Shown here piece by piece: positions 7,548-14,667 of a stretch of DNA of 17,567 bases; positions within the stretch are counted from its first letter, which is position 1; each line of letters opens with the position of its first letter. The translations under genes and the position numbers were made by a program. Under the pieces are notes generated by a model that saw nothing but the letters and a program-made list of their open reading frames with translations, was not told the origin of the DNA and did no database searches. The stretch comes from Prevotella sp. UBA1705 (GTDB lineage Bacteria; Bacteroidota; Bacteroidia; Bacteroidales; Bacteroidaceae): assembly GCA_002317385.1 (NCBI GenBank), contig DCJH01000003.1:425-17991 (forward strand), given 5' to 3'.

Positions 7548-7553
7548 TATACG

Positions 7554-7606
7554 GAAGTGGTTATATGTGAGCGTATTTGTGCTCCATCTAACCACTTCTT
7601 GTTTTT
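7554..7606 (+). terminator. Terminator of grpE-dnaJ
   Basis: GAAGTGGTTA (7554-7563) and TAACCACTTC (7589-7598) form a perfect 10-bp stem. An inner GAGC/GCTC stem lies in the loop, and TTGTTTTTG follows. It begins only 6 bases after the dnaJ stop. Since folC lies 35 bases further on, it may also act as an attenuator. Confidence 0.8.
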
Positions 7607-7640
7607 GAAAAACCACCCAACGTTTCATTCTTTTCTACCC

Positions 7641-8948
7641 ATGACCTACCAGGAAACCGTACAGTATCTCTTCAACAGCTACCCCGTGTTTGAACATATA
7701 GGGGGCAGCGCCTACAAGGAGGGGCTCTACAACACCCACCAGCTCGATGCTCACTTCGGACATCCGCACCGTGCCTACAAGACCATTCATATCGCCGGCA
7801 CCAATGGCAAAGGCTCCTGTTCGCACACGTTGGCCGCTGTTTTGCAGCAGGCGGGCTACAAAGTGGGACTCTATACTTCCCCCCACCTGGTGGATTTCCG
7901 TGAGCGTATCAGGGTGAACGGCACGCCCATCAGCGAGCAGAGGGTCATCGAGTTTGTGGAAAAGGACAGAGATTTCTTCGAACCCCTGCATCCATCCTTC
8001 TTCGAACTGACCACAGCGCTGGCCTTTCTCTACTTCAAGGAGCAGCAGGTAGACGTTGCTGTGATTGAGGTGGGACTGGGCGGAAGGCTCGACTGTACCA
8101 ACATCATCACCCCTATCCTATCTGTCATCACCAATATCAGCTACGACCACACGCAGTTTCTGGGCGACACCCTGGCCAAGATTGCCGGAGAAAAGGCCGG
8201 GATTATCAAGGGAGGGGTGCCCGTAGTGATAGGCGAGACCGTGGATGAGACACGAGAAGTGTTCATCCGCAAGGCGCAAGAGATGCACGCTCCCCTGCTC
8301 ATGGCCGAGCAATGGCATGAAGTGGAGAGTTCCGAAGCATCCCTCGACGGAGGCCGCGACTATCAGACCCGACTACATGGCACGCTTCATGGCGAGCTGG
8401 GCGGCATCTATCAGGAGAAGAATACCAATACCGTGCTCACAGCCATCGATAGACTTCAAGGCACAGGCAACGGACAAGCACCGCTGCTCCGCATCTCCGA
8501 GGCCGACATTACGGCAGGTTTTGCCCATGTGTGCGAGTCCACAGGACTCATGGGCCGCTGGCAGATGCTGAAGTCATCTCCACGCGTTATTTGCGACACG
8601 GGGCACAATGTGGGAGGCTGGCAGTATCTCGCCGAACAGATTAAGAGTCAGAAATGCAAGCAGTTGAGGATGGTATTCGGCATGGTAGACGACAAAGACA
8701 TCGACGGAGTGATGCAACTTCTCCCCAAGAGCGCCACCTATTATTGGACCCAAGCCACATCCAAGCGAGCCATTCCCGCCGCTAAGATTGCGGAGATCGG
8801 GGCCCAGCATGGCCTCAACGGACAGGTTTTCGACACGGTAGAGAGTGCTTATCGTTCAGCCACCAACGACGCAAGTACCGACGATTTCATCTTTGTCGGC
8901 GGTTCAAGCTATATTGTTGCCGATTTGTTAAGCATAAATGTTTTTTAA
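7641..8948 (+). CDS. folC: Dihydrofolate synthase / folylpolyglutamate synthase
   Basis: A 435-residue cytosolic ligase of the Mur ligase superfamily. It adds glutamate to dihydropteroate and to folates using ATP. The P-loop GTNGKGS is at 53-59. The conserved block around YTSPHLVDFRERI (78-90) follows, then VIEVGLGGRLDCTNI and ISYDHTQFLGDTLAKIAGEK, both hallmarks of FolC. The C-terminal domain has CDTGHNVGG. A GTG at 7557 extends the frame, but it lies inside the stem of the dnaJ terminator and the extra residues do not resemble FolC, so the ATG at 7641 is chosen. No promoter box is obvious between dnaJ and folC. Confidence 0.95.
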   Translation: MTYQETVQYLFNSYPVFEHIGGSAYKEGLYNTHQLDAHFGHPHRAYKTIHIAGTNGKGSCSHTLAAVLQQAGYKVGLYTSPHLVDFRERIRVNGTPISEQRVIEFVEKDRDFFEPLHPSFFELTTALAFLYFKEQQVDVAVIEVGLGGRLDCTNIITPILSVITNISYDHTQFLGDTLAKIAGEKAGIIKGGVPVVIGETVDETREVFIRKAQEMHAPLLMAEQWHEVESSEASLDGGRDYQTRLHGTLHGELGGIYQEKNTNTVLTAIDRLQGTGNGQAPLLRISEADITAGFAHVCESTGLMGRWQMLKSSPRVICDTGHNVGGWQYLAEQIKSQKCKQLRMVFGMVDDKDIDGVMQLLPKSATYYWTQATSKRAIPAAKIAEIGAQHGLNGQVFDTVESAYRSATNDASTDDFIFVGGSSYIVADLLSINVF

Positions 8949-8970
8949 CATTAAGCCGTTCATAATTTTC

Positions 8971-9036
8971 AGTTTTTAGTTTGTAATTATCGTTTTAATT
9001 TATTTACTTTGCAGAAACGAATAGTAACTAAAAACT
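8971..9036. promoter_or_regulatory. Perfect 11-bp inverted repeat bracketing the gal promoter (candidate operator)
   Basis: AGTTTTTAGTT (8971-8981) and its exact reverse complement AACTAAAAACT (9026-9036) flank the core promoter. The left arm overlaps the -33 TTTG and the right arm lies downstream of the predicted start near 9018. The centres are 55 bp apart. Since the left arm is upstream of the start, it cannot form an RNA hairpin in a transcript from this promoter, which favours a protein-binding DNA site. Confidence 0.6.
8980..9011 (+). promoter_or_regulatory. Promoter of the galM-gluP-galK operon
   Basis: TTTG (8980-8983) is followed after exactly 20 bp by TTACTTTG (9004-9011), one mismatch from TAnnTTTG. 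The predicted start near 9018 leaves a leader of about 26 bases before the galM ATG. Confidence 0.7.
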
Positions 9037-9043
9037 TATCTTT

Positions 9044-10132
9044 ATGAATAACACCGTTGAAACAGAAAACATCTGTGGTCTGAAGCGTGAAGACTTCCAG
9101 ACCACCATTAACGGAAAAAAGACAGATCTTTTCATCCTGAAGAACAGCGCAGGCAACGAAGTGGCCATCACCAACTATGGCGGCGCGTTGGTTGCCATCA
9201 TGGTACCCGACAGAAATGGCAAGTTGGCCAATGTGATTCAGGGACATGATAATATTCAAGATGTTATTAATTCGCCGGAACCTTATCTTTCTCGACTCAT
9301 CGGACGATTCGGAAACCGCATCGCCAAAGGCCATTTCACCCTGCATGGAAAGGAATATTTCGTGCCGGTGAACAACGGACCCAATGCCCTTCACGGCGGC
9401 ATCAAGGGATTCAACGCCAGAGTTTGGGATCCGGAAGTGATGAACGACCACACGCTTGTGCTCCATTATATAGCAGCCTATGGTGAAGAAGGCTATTCGG
9501 GCGAGCTCAAAACCACGGTGGTCTACACCTGGACCGACGACAACGAACTGCAGATTGACTATCTGGCCTGCACCAACAAGAAGACGGTGATCAACCTTAC
9601 CAGTCACGGATATTTCTCTCTTGCGGGTATTGCCAACCCCACTCCGACTGTGGATAACCTCATCTGCGAGATCAATGCAGACTACTATCTGCCCATCGAC
9701 AACACCTCGATTCCTACCGGAGAGATTCGTTTTGTGGAAGGCACACCGTTCGATTTCAGAACGCCGAAGCCCATGGGCCAGGACATCGATGCAGACAACG
9801 AGCAGATTAAGAATGGTGCAGGCTACGACCACTGCTTCGTTTTGAACAAGAAAGAAGAGGGTGAGCTGAGCTTTGCAGCCAAGATTACAGAGCCTGTGAG
9901 CGGCCGAACAATGGAGGTCTACACCACTGAGCCGGGCGTACAGCTCTATTCTGACAACTGGGCCGACGGCTACAAAGGACAGCATGGGGCAACATTCCCA
10001 CGCCGCTCAGCCGTTTGTTTCGAGTGTCAGCACTTCCCCGACTCACCCAATCGCCCGTATTTCCCATCAGTAGTACTGAAGCAGGGAGATCAGTATAAGC
10101 AGCGGACGATCTATCGTTTCGGCGTGGAGTAA
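9044..10132 (+). CDS. galM: Aldose 1-epimerase (galactose mutarotase)
   Basis: A 362-residue protein that interconverts beta- and alpha-D-galactose, supplying the alpha anomer to galactokinase. No signal peptide is visible, so it acts in the cytosol. Conserved positions are GRFGNR (87-92), His117 in LHGG, His188 in NLTSHGYFSL, Asp262 in YDHCF, and Glu327 (general base) in CFECQHFPDSPNRP. The second-histidine motif is usually close to NLTNHSYFNL; here several neighbours differ but the histidine is kept. It is the first gene of the gal operon, followed by a sugar symporter and galK. A structured intercistronic segment lies after its stop. Confidence 0.95.
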   Translation: MNNTVETENICGLKREDFQTTINGKKTDLFILKNSAGNEVAITNYGGALVAIMVPDRNGKLANVIQGHDNIQDVINSPEPYLSRLIGRFGNRIAKGHFTLHGKEYFVPVNNGPNALHGGIKGFNARVWDPEVMNDHTLVLHYIAAYGEEGYSGELKTTVVYTWTDDNELQIDYLACTNKKTVINLTSHGYFSLAGIANPTPTVDNLICEINADYYLPIDNTSIPTGEIRFVEGTPFDFRTPKPMGQDIDADNEQIKNGAGYDHCFVLNKKEEGELSFAAKITEPVSGRTMEVYTTEPGVQLYSDNWADGYKGQHGATFPRRSAVCFECQHFPDSPNRPYFPSVVLKQGDQYKQRTIYRFGVE

Positions 10133-10148
10133 AGACTAACAGATATAC

Positions 10149-10202
10149 AAGGGAGGGACAATGAGAGGTCGAGGCCGACCACTTGTTATCCATCCCTTTT
10201 TG
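10149..10202 (+). terminator. Intercistronic hairpin between galM and the sugar transporter
   Basis: AAGGGAGGGA (10149-10158) pairs with ATCCATCCCTT (ending 10198) with a mismatch and a bulge. Inside is a perfect GGTCG/CGACC stem (10167-10171 and 10176-10180) closed by a tetraloop. TTTTT follows the outer stem. It can work as a partial terminator or a stabiliser of galM mRNA. The transporter ATG is 36 bases further on and no new promoter is seen. Confidence 0.5.
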
Positions 10203-10238
10203 CCTTTTCATTGAAATGAATCAATAAAAAATAGTAAG

Positions 10239-11480
10239 ATGGAACAAAATCCCACTAACCAGAGACCGAACTACATGTTCGCGCTCATTGTCGTGTTTAT
10301 CGTTTGCTTCCTCATTGGATTCATCACGACGATGAACAACTCGATGATTGCTTTCTGTTCGAAAGCTTTCAACCTCTCTGCCCAGCAGGGACAGTATGTC
10401 AACACGGCCTTCTATGGCGCCTATCTGCTCAGCATTCCCTTTGCCATGCTGATGAATAAGATTGGCTACAAAGGCACGCTCATCCTCGGCCTGGCTGTTG
10501 CAGGTTTCGGATTCATCATCAACTCCTTCGGCATCAACAATGCCATCGCCGCCGGGGCCAATGTCTACACCGTGTTCTTGGCCAGCATGTGTCTGGTGGC
10601 CTGCGGTGTGGTGATGCTCCAGAATGTGGCCAACCCCTACGTCATGGTGCTGGGAAGTCCGGAGAAGGGTGCGTTCCGTATGACGCTGAGCCAAGCCCTG
10701 AACTCCGTGGCCACTACCCTCGCCCCGCTGTTCATCACCTACGTCATCATCAAAGACCAGGTTCCTACCCCAGGCGCAGTGCCCGGCCCGTTCCTCGGAC
10801 TCGGTGCGTTCACACTGGTCATCTGTCTGATTCTCGTATTCCTCAAGCTCCCGAAGATTGACGAGGCCAAGCAAGCCGAAGCCTCGGGCGTGCATCGTGA
10901 GTACAAGAGCAGCGTGTTCAAATACCCCCACGTGTGGCTGGGCGCACTGGCCATATTTATGTATATGGGTGTGGAGATTGGCGTTCCGTCGATGCTCCCC
11001 TATAAGTTCAAGGCCATGCCCGAGTATGCTGACAACTACGTATCGGTGGCCACGTCATACCTTGCCTTCTATTGGGGCGGCATGATGGTAGGCCGTTTCC
11101 TCGGCGCCGCTATCCTGGCCAAGTTTGAACCCCGCAAACTCCTCTCGGCATGTCTGTTGCTGGGTGCCCTGTGCATTGCGCTCTCCATCGTGCTGCCGGG
11201 CATGACCGGAGTCTATGCCATGCTGGCCGCTGGCCTCTTCCACTCGGTGATGTGGCCCCTTATCTTCAATCTCGGACTCCAAGAACTTGGTCCTCACACC
11301 AAGACCGCTACCGGAGTGATCAACACCGGAGTGATTGGAGCCGCCCTGCTCATGCCGCTCATGGGCATCATTGTAGACGCAACGAGCGTGGTTGCAGCCA
11401 CATGCTGCCTCTTTATATTCTATGCTTACATCATCTGGTTCTGCAATTGGGGATCAAAAATCGGCATAGGCAACAAGTAA
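10239..11480 (+). CDS. gluP: Glucose/galactose:H+ symporter, FHS family of the major facilitator superfamily
   Basis: A 413-residue inner-membrane protein with about 12 predicted membrane segments. GFITTMNNSMI (27-37) in the first helix is typical of the fucose/galactose/H+ symporter (FHS) family. A further family block is NPYVMVLGSPEKGAF at 132-146, continuing MTLSQALNS. It lies between galM and galK, so galactose is the most likely substrate, with glucose also possible. It follows galM by 106 bases and precedes galK by 34. The symbol is used as in other Bacteroidetes and Brucella; specificity is inferred from context. L-fucose is less likely since no fucose genes are nearby. Confidence 0.9.
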   Translation: MEQNPTNQRPNYMFALIVVFIVCFLIGFITTMNNSMIAFCSKAFNLSAQQGQYVNTAFYGAYLLSIPFAMLMNKIGYKGTLILGLAVAGFGFIINSFGINNAIAAGANVYTVFLASMCLVACGVVMLQNVANPYVMVLGSPEKGAFRMTLSQALNSVATTLAPLFITYVIIKDQVPTPGAVPGPFLGLGAFTLVICLILVFLKLPKIDEAKQAEASGVHREYKSSVFKYPHVWLGALAIFMYMGVEIGVPSMLPYKFKAMPEYADNYVSVATSYLAFYWGGMMVGRFLGAAILAKFEPRKLLSACLLLGALCIALSIVLPGMTGVYAMLAAGLFHSVMWPLIFNLGLQELGPHTKTATGVINTGVIGAALLMPLMGIIVDATSVVAATCCLFIFYAYIIWFCNWGSKIGIGNK

Positions 11481-11514
11481 TCTGATAGAATTAACTTTTT
11501 AAAATATAACGACT

Positions 11515-12675
11515 ATGGATATAGAATTTGTAAGAAGTCGCTTCATTAAGCATTTTGACGGTAAGACAGGCAATGTTTACGCATCACCCGGACGTATCAA
11601 TCTCATCGGCGAGCACACTGACTACAACGGTGGATTCGTATTCCCGGGTGCTGTAGAACAAGGTATCATGGCAGAACTTCGCCCCAACGGACAGAAGACC
11701 TGCAACGTTTATTCCATCGACCTGAAGGATATGGCTCACTTCGAGATCGACGACCCCAAGGGTCCGTCGGCCACATGGGCACGCTACATCTTCGGCGTAG
11801 TACAGGAGATGCGCGCACTCGGCGTGGACGTGAAACCGTTCAACGCAGCCTTTGCCGGCGACGTGCCACTCGGCGCAGGAATGTCTTCGAGCGCTGCCTT
11901 GGAGAGCTGCTTTGCCTTCGCCCTGAACGATTTGTTCGGCGACAACAAGGTTTCCAAATGGGATATGGTGCTTGCCGGACAGGCCACAGAGCACAAGTAT
12001 GTAGGCGTGAACTGCGGTATCATGGACCAGTTTGCCTCTGTCTTCGGTCAGAAAGGCAAGCTCATGCGTCTCGACTGCCGCAGCCGCGAGTTTGAATACT
12101 ATCCGTTCGACCCGCAGGGCTACAAGCTGGTGCTCCTCAACTCGAAGGTGAAGCATGAGCTCGTGGGCTCTCCCTACAACGACCGCCGCAACTCTTGCGA
12201 GAACGTGGTGAAGGCTCTCGCCGCCCATTTCCCCGACAAGAACTTCGAAACACTGCGCGATGCAGACTGGGACGAGCTGGAGGCCGTGAAGCCTGAAGTA
12301 AGTGCTGAGGACTATACCCGCGCTCATTTTGTGCTCGGAGAGAAGGACCGCGTGCTCGCAGTATGTGATGCTCTGGAGAAGGGCGACTACGAGACTGTAG
12401 GCAAGAAGATGTATGAGACCCACCACGGACTGAGCAAGGAGTATGAGGTGAGCTGCGAAGAGCTCGACTTCCTCAACGACCTCGCCAAGGAGAACGGCGT
12501 TACAGGTAGCCGTATCATGGGCGGCGGCTTCGGCGGCTGCACCATCAACCTGGTGAAGACCGACCTCTACGATAAGTTTGTTGCCGACGCCAAGCAGAAG
12601 TTCAACGCCAAGTATGGTCACGAGCCAGTAGTTATCGACGTGGTGATTGGCGACGGCTCTCGCCGCATCTGCTAA
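11515..12675 (+). CDS. galK: Galactokinase
   Basis: A 386-residue GHMP-family kinase that makes galactose 1-phosphate from alpha-D-galactose and ATP, the first step of the Leloir pathway. The galactokinase signature GRINLIGEHTDYNGG is at 26-40 with Arg27. The ATP loop GDVPLGAGMSSSAALE is at 115-130, catalytic Asp171 lies in CGIMDQFAS, and the third GHMP motif MGGGFGGC is at 335-342. All key residues are present and the length is standard. It is the last gene of the operon, 34 bases after the symporter and followed by a strong terminator. galT and galE are not in the window. Confidence 0.97.
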   Translation: MDIEFVRSRFIKHFDGKTGNVYASPGRINLIGEHTDYNGGFVFPGAVEQGIMAELRPNGQKTCNVYSIDLKDMAHFEIDDPKGPSATWARYIFGVVQEMRALGVDVKPFNAAFAGDVPLGAGMSSSAALESCFAFALNDLFGDNKVSKWDMVLAGQATEHKYVGVNCGIMDQFASVFGQKGKLMRLDCRSREFEYYPFDPQGYKLVLLNSKVKHELVGSPYNDRRNSCENVVKALAAHFPDKNFETLRDADWDELEAVKPEVSAEDYTRAHFVLGEKDRVLAVCDALEKGDYETVGKKMYETHHGLSKEYEVSCEELDFLNDLAKENGVTGSRIMGGGFGGCTINLVKTDLYDKFVADAKQKFNAKYGHEPVVIDVVIGDGSRRIC

Positions 12676-12767
12676 ATAATAGTGGTGAGGGCGAGCGCCC
12701 AATTCCTTGAGCGCACACCCTCCTACTCCCTGGTTCTCCTACCCATGTAGGAATTAATCCACCTATC

Positions 12768-12797
12768 AAGGCTGCCCAATAAGGGCAGCCTTTCTTC
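12768..12797 (+). terminator. Terminator of the gal operon
   Basis: AAGGCTGCCC (12768-12777) and GGGCAGCCTT (12783-12792) form a perfect 10-bp stem over a 5-base loop, followed by a T-rich tail. A weaker GC-rich fold lies just after the galK stop (about 12690-12722). Confidence 0.88.
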
Positions 12798-12885
12798 TAT
12801 TCTCCCCATTCTAATGCCCCAACCCGACCATAATCCATAACTTACTAATCCACAACGAGTTATGAATTCGATATTTTTCATCTCA

Positions 12886-12973
12886 GGATTAGCACCTAAT
12901 CGTCATGCGATTACTACCTATTCGCCGCACGATTAGTACCTGATCATTGTGCGATTAGTACCTCTTTTCAGAT
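12886..12973. repeat. Four tandem 22-bp repeats (cluster B)
   Basis: Units start at 12886, 12908, 12930 and 12952, exactly 22 bp apart. Their cores are GGATTAGCACCT, CGATTACTACCT, CGATTAGTACCT and CGATTAGTACCT. The other 10 bp of each unit are loosely conserved. A reverse-oriented relative, ACTTACTAATCC, begins at 12840. The core matches cluster A at 3517-3676. Confidence 0.85.
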
Positions 12974-12996
12974 CGACAAAATAGCATTGGCCAATT

Positions 12997-13078
12997 GTCG
13001 CCACCCTCCCTGTCATATCATATCCATTGCACCCGATGACAGGTTGGCGGACATGCACGGGGCGCATCCCAACCGTGC
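12997..13078. other. Two adjacent hairpins downstream of cluster B
   Basis: CCTGTCAT (13009-13016) and ATGACAGG (13036-13043) form a perfect 8-bp stem, extended outside by GTCGCCA (12997-13003) and TGGCGGAC (13045-13052). Next, GCACGG (13055-13060) and CCGTGC (13073-13078) form a second stem, followed by the pyrimidine-rich CTCTGTCTTTTC. The second could be a weak plus-strand terminator; the function is unknown. Confidence 0.5.
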
Positions 13079-13365
13079 CTCTGTCTTTTCTTCACAAATA
13101 GGGATGTTAACGTATAGGAGCAGAACTCTTGCCTAACTATATCCTGCTCACGTCTTTACATCATCGGACGAATCATCCCTCTTAACATAAGGAGAGTTAC
13201 CACCGAATACAGAAAACGCAAGACGGAAAACAAGTTTACACCAAGGGCAAATCTGTTAGAATTTGTTATCCATCTACCGATCGGCTATCATCAAATATTT
13301 TAACTAATTATATACATAAAATAAATTATAGATAGTTAAAAATGTAACGAAATAAGAACAAAAAC

Positions 13366-13396
13366 TTGCAGATTTAAGGAAAAGACAATAATATTG
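13366..13396 (+). promoter_or_regulatory. Candidate promoter of the DUF4382 lipoprotein gene
   Basis: TTG (13366-13368) is followed after 20 bp by TAATATTG (13389-13396), one mismatch from TAnnTTTG. The predicted start near 13403 gives a leader of about 55 bases. A small GTTTA/TAAAC hairpin (13423-13436) lies in that leader. Confidence 0.5.
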
Positions 13397-13457
13397 CGAT
13401 TGAGTTAAAAAATCAAGATAACGTTTAGTAGTAAACCTTTAATTAAAAAACTTTGGT

Positions 13458-14264
13458 ATGAAAAGATTAAGTTTTTGGATGTCAGCATTCATCATGCTCG
13501 CTCTTTCCCTCTCCTCCTGCTCGAATGATGATGGAGATTCTAATGGTCAGGCACAGGTGGGATTCTATCTTACCGACGCACCCGCAATCAGAAATTACAG
13601 TGCGGTGCACATCGACGTCAAGTCCATCAGCTATTCCACCGATGGTTCGAGCTGGGTGAGCCTGCCTATCGCAGAGAAGATTGTAGAGATCACCCAGTTT
13701 AATAATGGTAGAGACTCTCTGTTGTCCAATGTCTTTCTGGATGCCGGTGTGAAGGTAACCCAGATAAGACTGGTGCTGGGTGAGAACAATACGGTGACAC
13801 TTAGTGACGGAACCGTCAAGAGTCTGACAGTGCCCAGCGGCTATACCTCCGGATTAAAGCTCAATGTTCAATCTGTGGCCAACCTGACAAGCGGCTACAA
13901 AGTACTGATAGACTTTGACGCAGCCCGGTCTATTGTGGAAAAAGGCAACGGCACCTATTCGCTCAAACCGGTCATCCGATCATATATCGAAGCCAACACT
14001 TCTTACATCGATGGGTATCTGTCACCAGTCAACGAGCCCATGCGTGTGTTTACTATTACAGCCGACGGCGACACGATATCTACAGTTTCAGACACGCTCA
14101 ACTACAATTATTTCAGGCTTAGCGGACTTTTCAGTGGGACCTATCCAGTGAAGGTGGAGAATCTGACCACGGGCAACATCGTAACAATCGACAATGGCGT
14201 GGACGTGATTGGTGGAACGGATATTCATCTTTCCACAGCTTCCAACCCGATAGTGATGCCTTGA
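13458..14264 (+). CDS. DUF4382 domain lipoprotein
   Basis: A 268-residue secreted lipoprotein. The signal peptide ends in the lipobox LSSC with lipidated Cys21. The next residues, SNDDGD, resemble the Bacteroidetes lipoprotein export signal (Ser or Lys plus acidic residues after Cys), so surface display is plausible. VGFYLTDAP (34-42) and the block IDFDAARSIVEKGNGTYSLK (151-170), continuing PVIR, are typical of DUF4382. The C-terminal part (about 184-268) looks like a small beta-sandwich of the carboxypeptidase-regulatory kind (GTYPVKVENLTTG). The function of DUF4382 is not known to me. The gene stands alone between a candidate promoter and a very strong terminator. Confidence 0.88.
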   Translation: MKRLSFWMSAFIMLALSLSSCSNDDGDSNGQAQVGFYLTDAPAIRNYSAVHIDVKSISYSTDGSSWVSLPIAEKIVEITQFNNGRDSLLSNVFLDAGVKVTQIRLVLGENNTVTLSDGTVKSLTVPSGYTSGLKLNVQSVANLTSGYKVLIDFDAARSIVEKGNGTYSLKPVIRSYIEANTSYIDGYLSPVNEPMRVFTITADGDTISTVSDTLNYNYFRLSGLFSGTYPVKVENLTTGNIVTIDNGVDVIGGTDIHLSTASNPIVMP

Positions 14265-14280
14265 ATCAAAACCATCAATA

Positions 14281-14305
14281 GGTCTCTGTGAGATAGTCTC
14301 AGACC
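14281..14305 (+). other. Bulged hairpin after the DUF4382 gene
   Basis: GGTCT and GAGA on the left pair with TCTC and AGACC on the right, leaving a 4-base bulge and a 3-base loop. It lies between the stop codon and the main terminator and may protect the mRNA 3' end. No T-run follows it. Confidence 0.35.
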
Positions 14306-14328
14306 CAAATACATGGAAACTTATACGC

Positions 14329-14370
14329 GCAACCTCTTCTATTTCATGTAGAAGAGGTTGCTTTTCTATT
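14329..14370 (+). terminator. Strong terminator of the DUF4382 gene
   Basis: GCAACCTCTTCTA (14329-14341) and TAGAAGAGGTTGC (14349-14361) form a perfect 13-bp stem over a 7-base loop, followed by TTTTCTATT. It is the best terminator in the window. Confidence 0.93.
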
Positions 14371-14562
14371 ATCTAAGTCATATTGCAAGGTGAGGAGAAC
14401 CTATCCAAATCTACATTGAGACAGACCGCAATTCCCCTATTCTTCCCCTCACAACAGCCTATTGAGGGTACAAAATCATAATTTTTTATATTTTATACCA
14501 TGAAAATCCTGTAGACATAGCAATTTTACCGATTTATTTACAACGTGTATGGAATATTTCTT
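14371..14562. other. Gene-free spacer
   Basis: Together with its flanking signals this lies between two convergent genes. Nothing coding is seen. The first half is mixed sequence and the second half, from about 14470, is AT-rich and leads into a -7 box at 14563. Confidence 0.5.
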
Positions 14563-14662
14563 TATATTTGCAATATAGATTCATTTCAATAGGTTAAGGT
14601 TAGTTTTTTAAAAGGTTAAAAGCCCCCAATCCGAGTAGTGATACCGTGGATTGGGGTATTTT
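14563..14662 (+). ncRNA. Candidate small RNA (promoter box plus terminator, no ORF)
   Basis: TATATTTG (14563-14570) matches TAnnTTTG exactly and predicts a start near 14577. About 45 bases later CCCCAATCC (14624-14632) pairs perfectly with GGATTGGGG (14648-14656), followed by TATTTTT. The implied transcript is about 85 bases with no reading frame. Weak points: the -33 is poor (TTTA at a 22-bp spacing), and the hairpin also serves as terminator of the minus-strand lipoprotein gene that stops at 14668. I do not recognise a known RNA family. Confidence 0.35.
14622..14660. terminator. Bidirectional terminator
   Basis: A 9-bp perfect stem CCCCAATCC/GGATTGGGG has T-runs on both sides: TATTTTT on the plus strand and GCTTTTAA on the minus strand. 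On the minus strand it follows the stop of the lipoprotein gene by about 11 bases. Confidence 0.8.
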
Positions 14663-14667
14663 TATGT

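Larger units (their letters stand above)
12798..13365. other. Gene-free region between galK and the DUF4382 lipoprotein
   Basis: No convincing coding frame is seen. CATAACT/AGTTATG (12836-12842 and 12858-12864) is a perfect 7-bp inverted repeat. The four-copy 22-bp array and the 12997-13078 hairpins are listed separately. Further right, AGGGATG (13100-13106) and CATCCCT (13174-13180) are complementary. Each is followed by a related stretch, TTAACGTATAGGAG (13107-13120) and TTAACATAAGGAG (13182-13194). From about 13290 the sequence becomes AT-rich leader and promoter DNA. Confidence 0.6.

Noticed and set aside
7557..7640. GTG start that would lengthen FolC by 28 residues
   Set aside because: The GTG lies in the left arm of the dnaJ terminator, and the added residues (VICERICAPSNH...) do not fit a FolC N-terminus. 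The ATG at 7641 does.
12886..12973. CRISPR array
   Set aside because: Repeats are 22 bp and directly adjacent with no spacers of regular length, and no cas genes are in the window.
12800..13457. Replication origin suggested by 22-bp iteron-like repeats
   Set aside because: No run of DnaA boxes (only a 7/9 match TTATCCATC near 13268), no dnaA, repA or parA gene nearby, and an ordinary chromosomal context.
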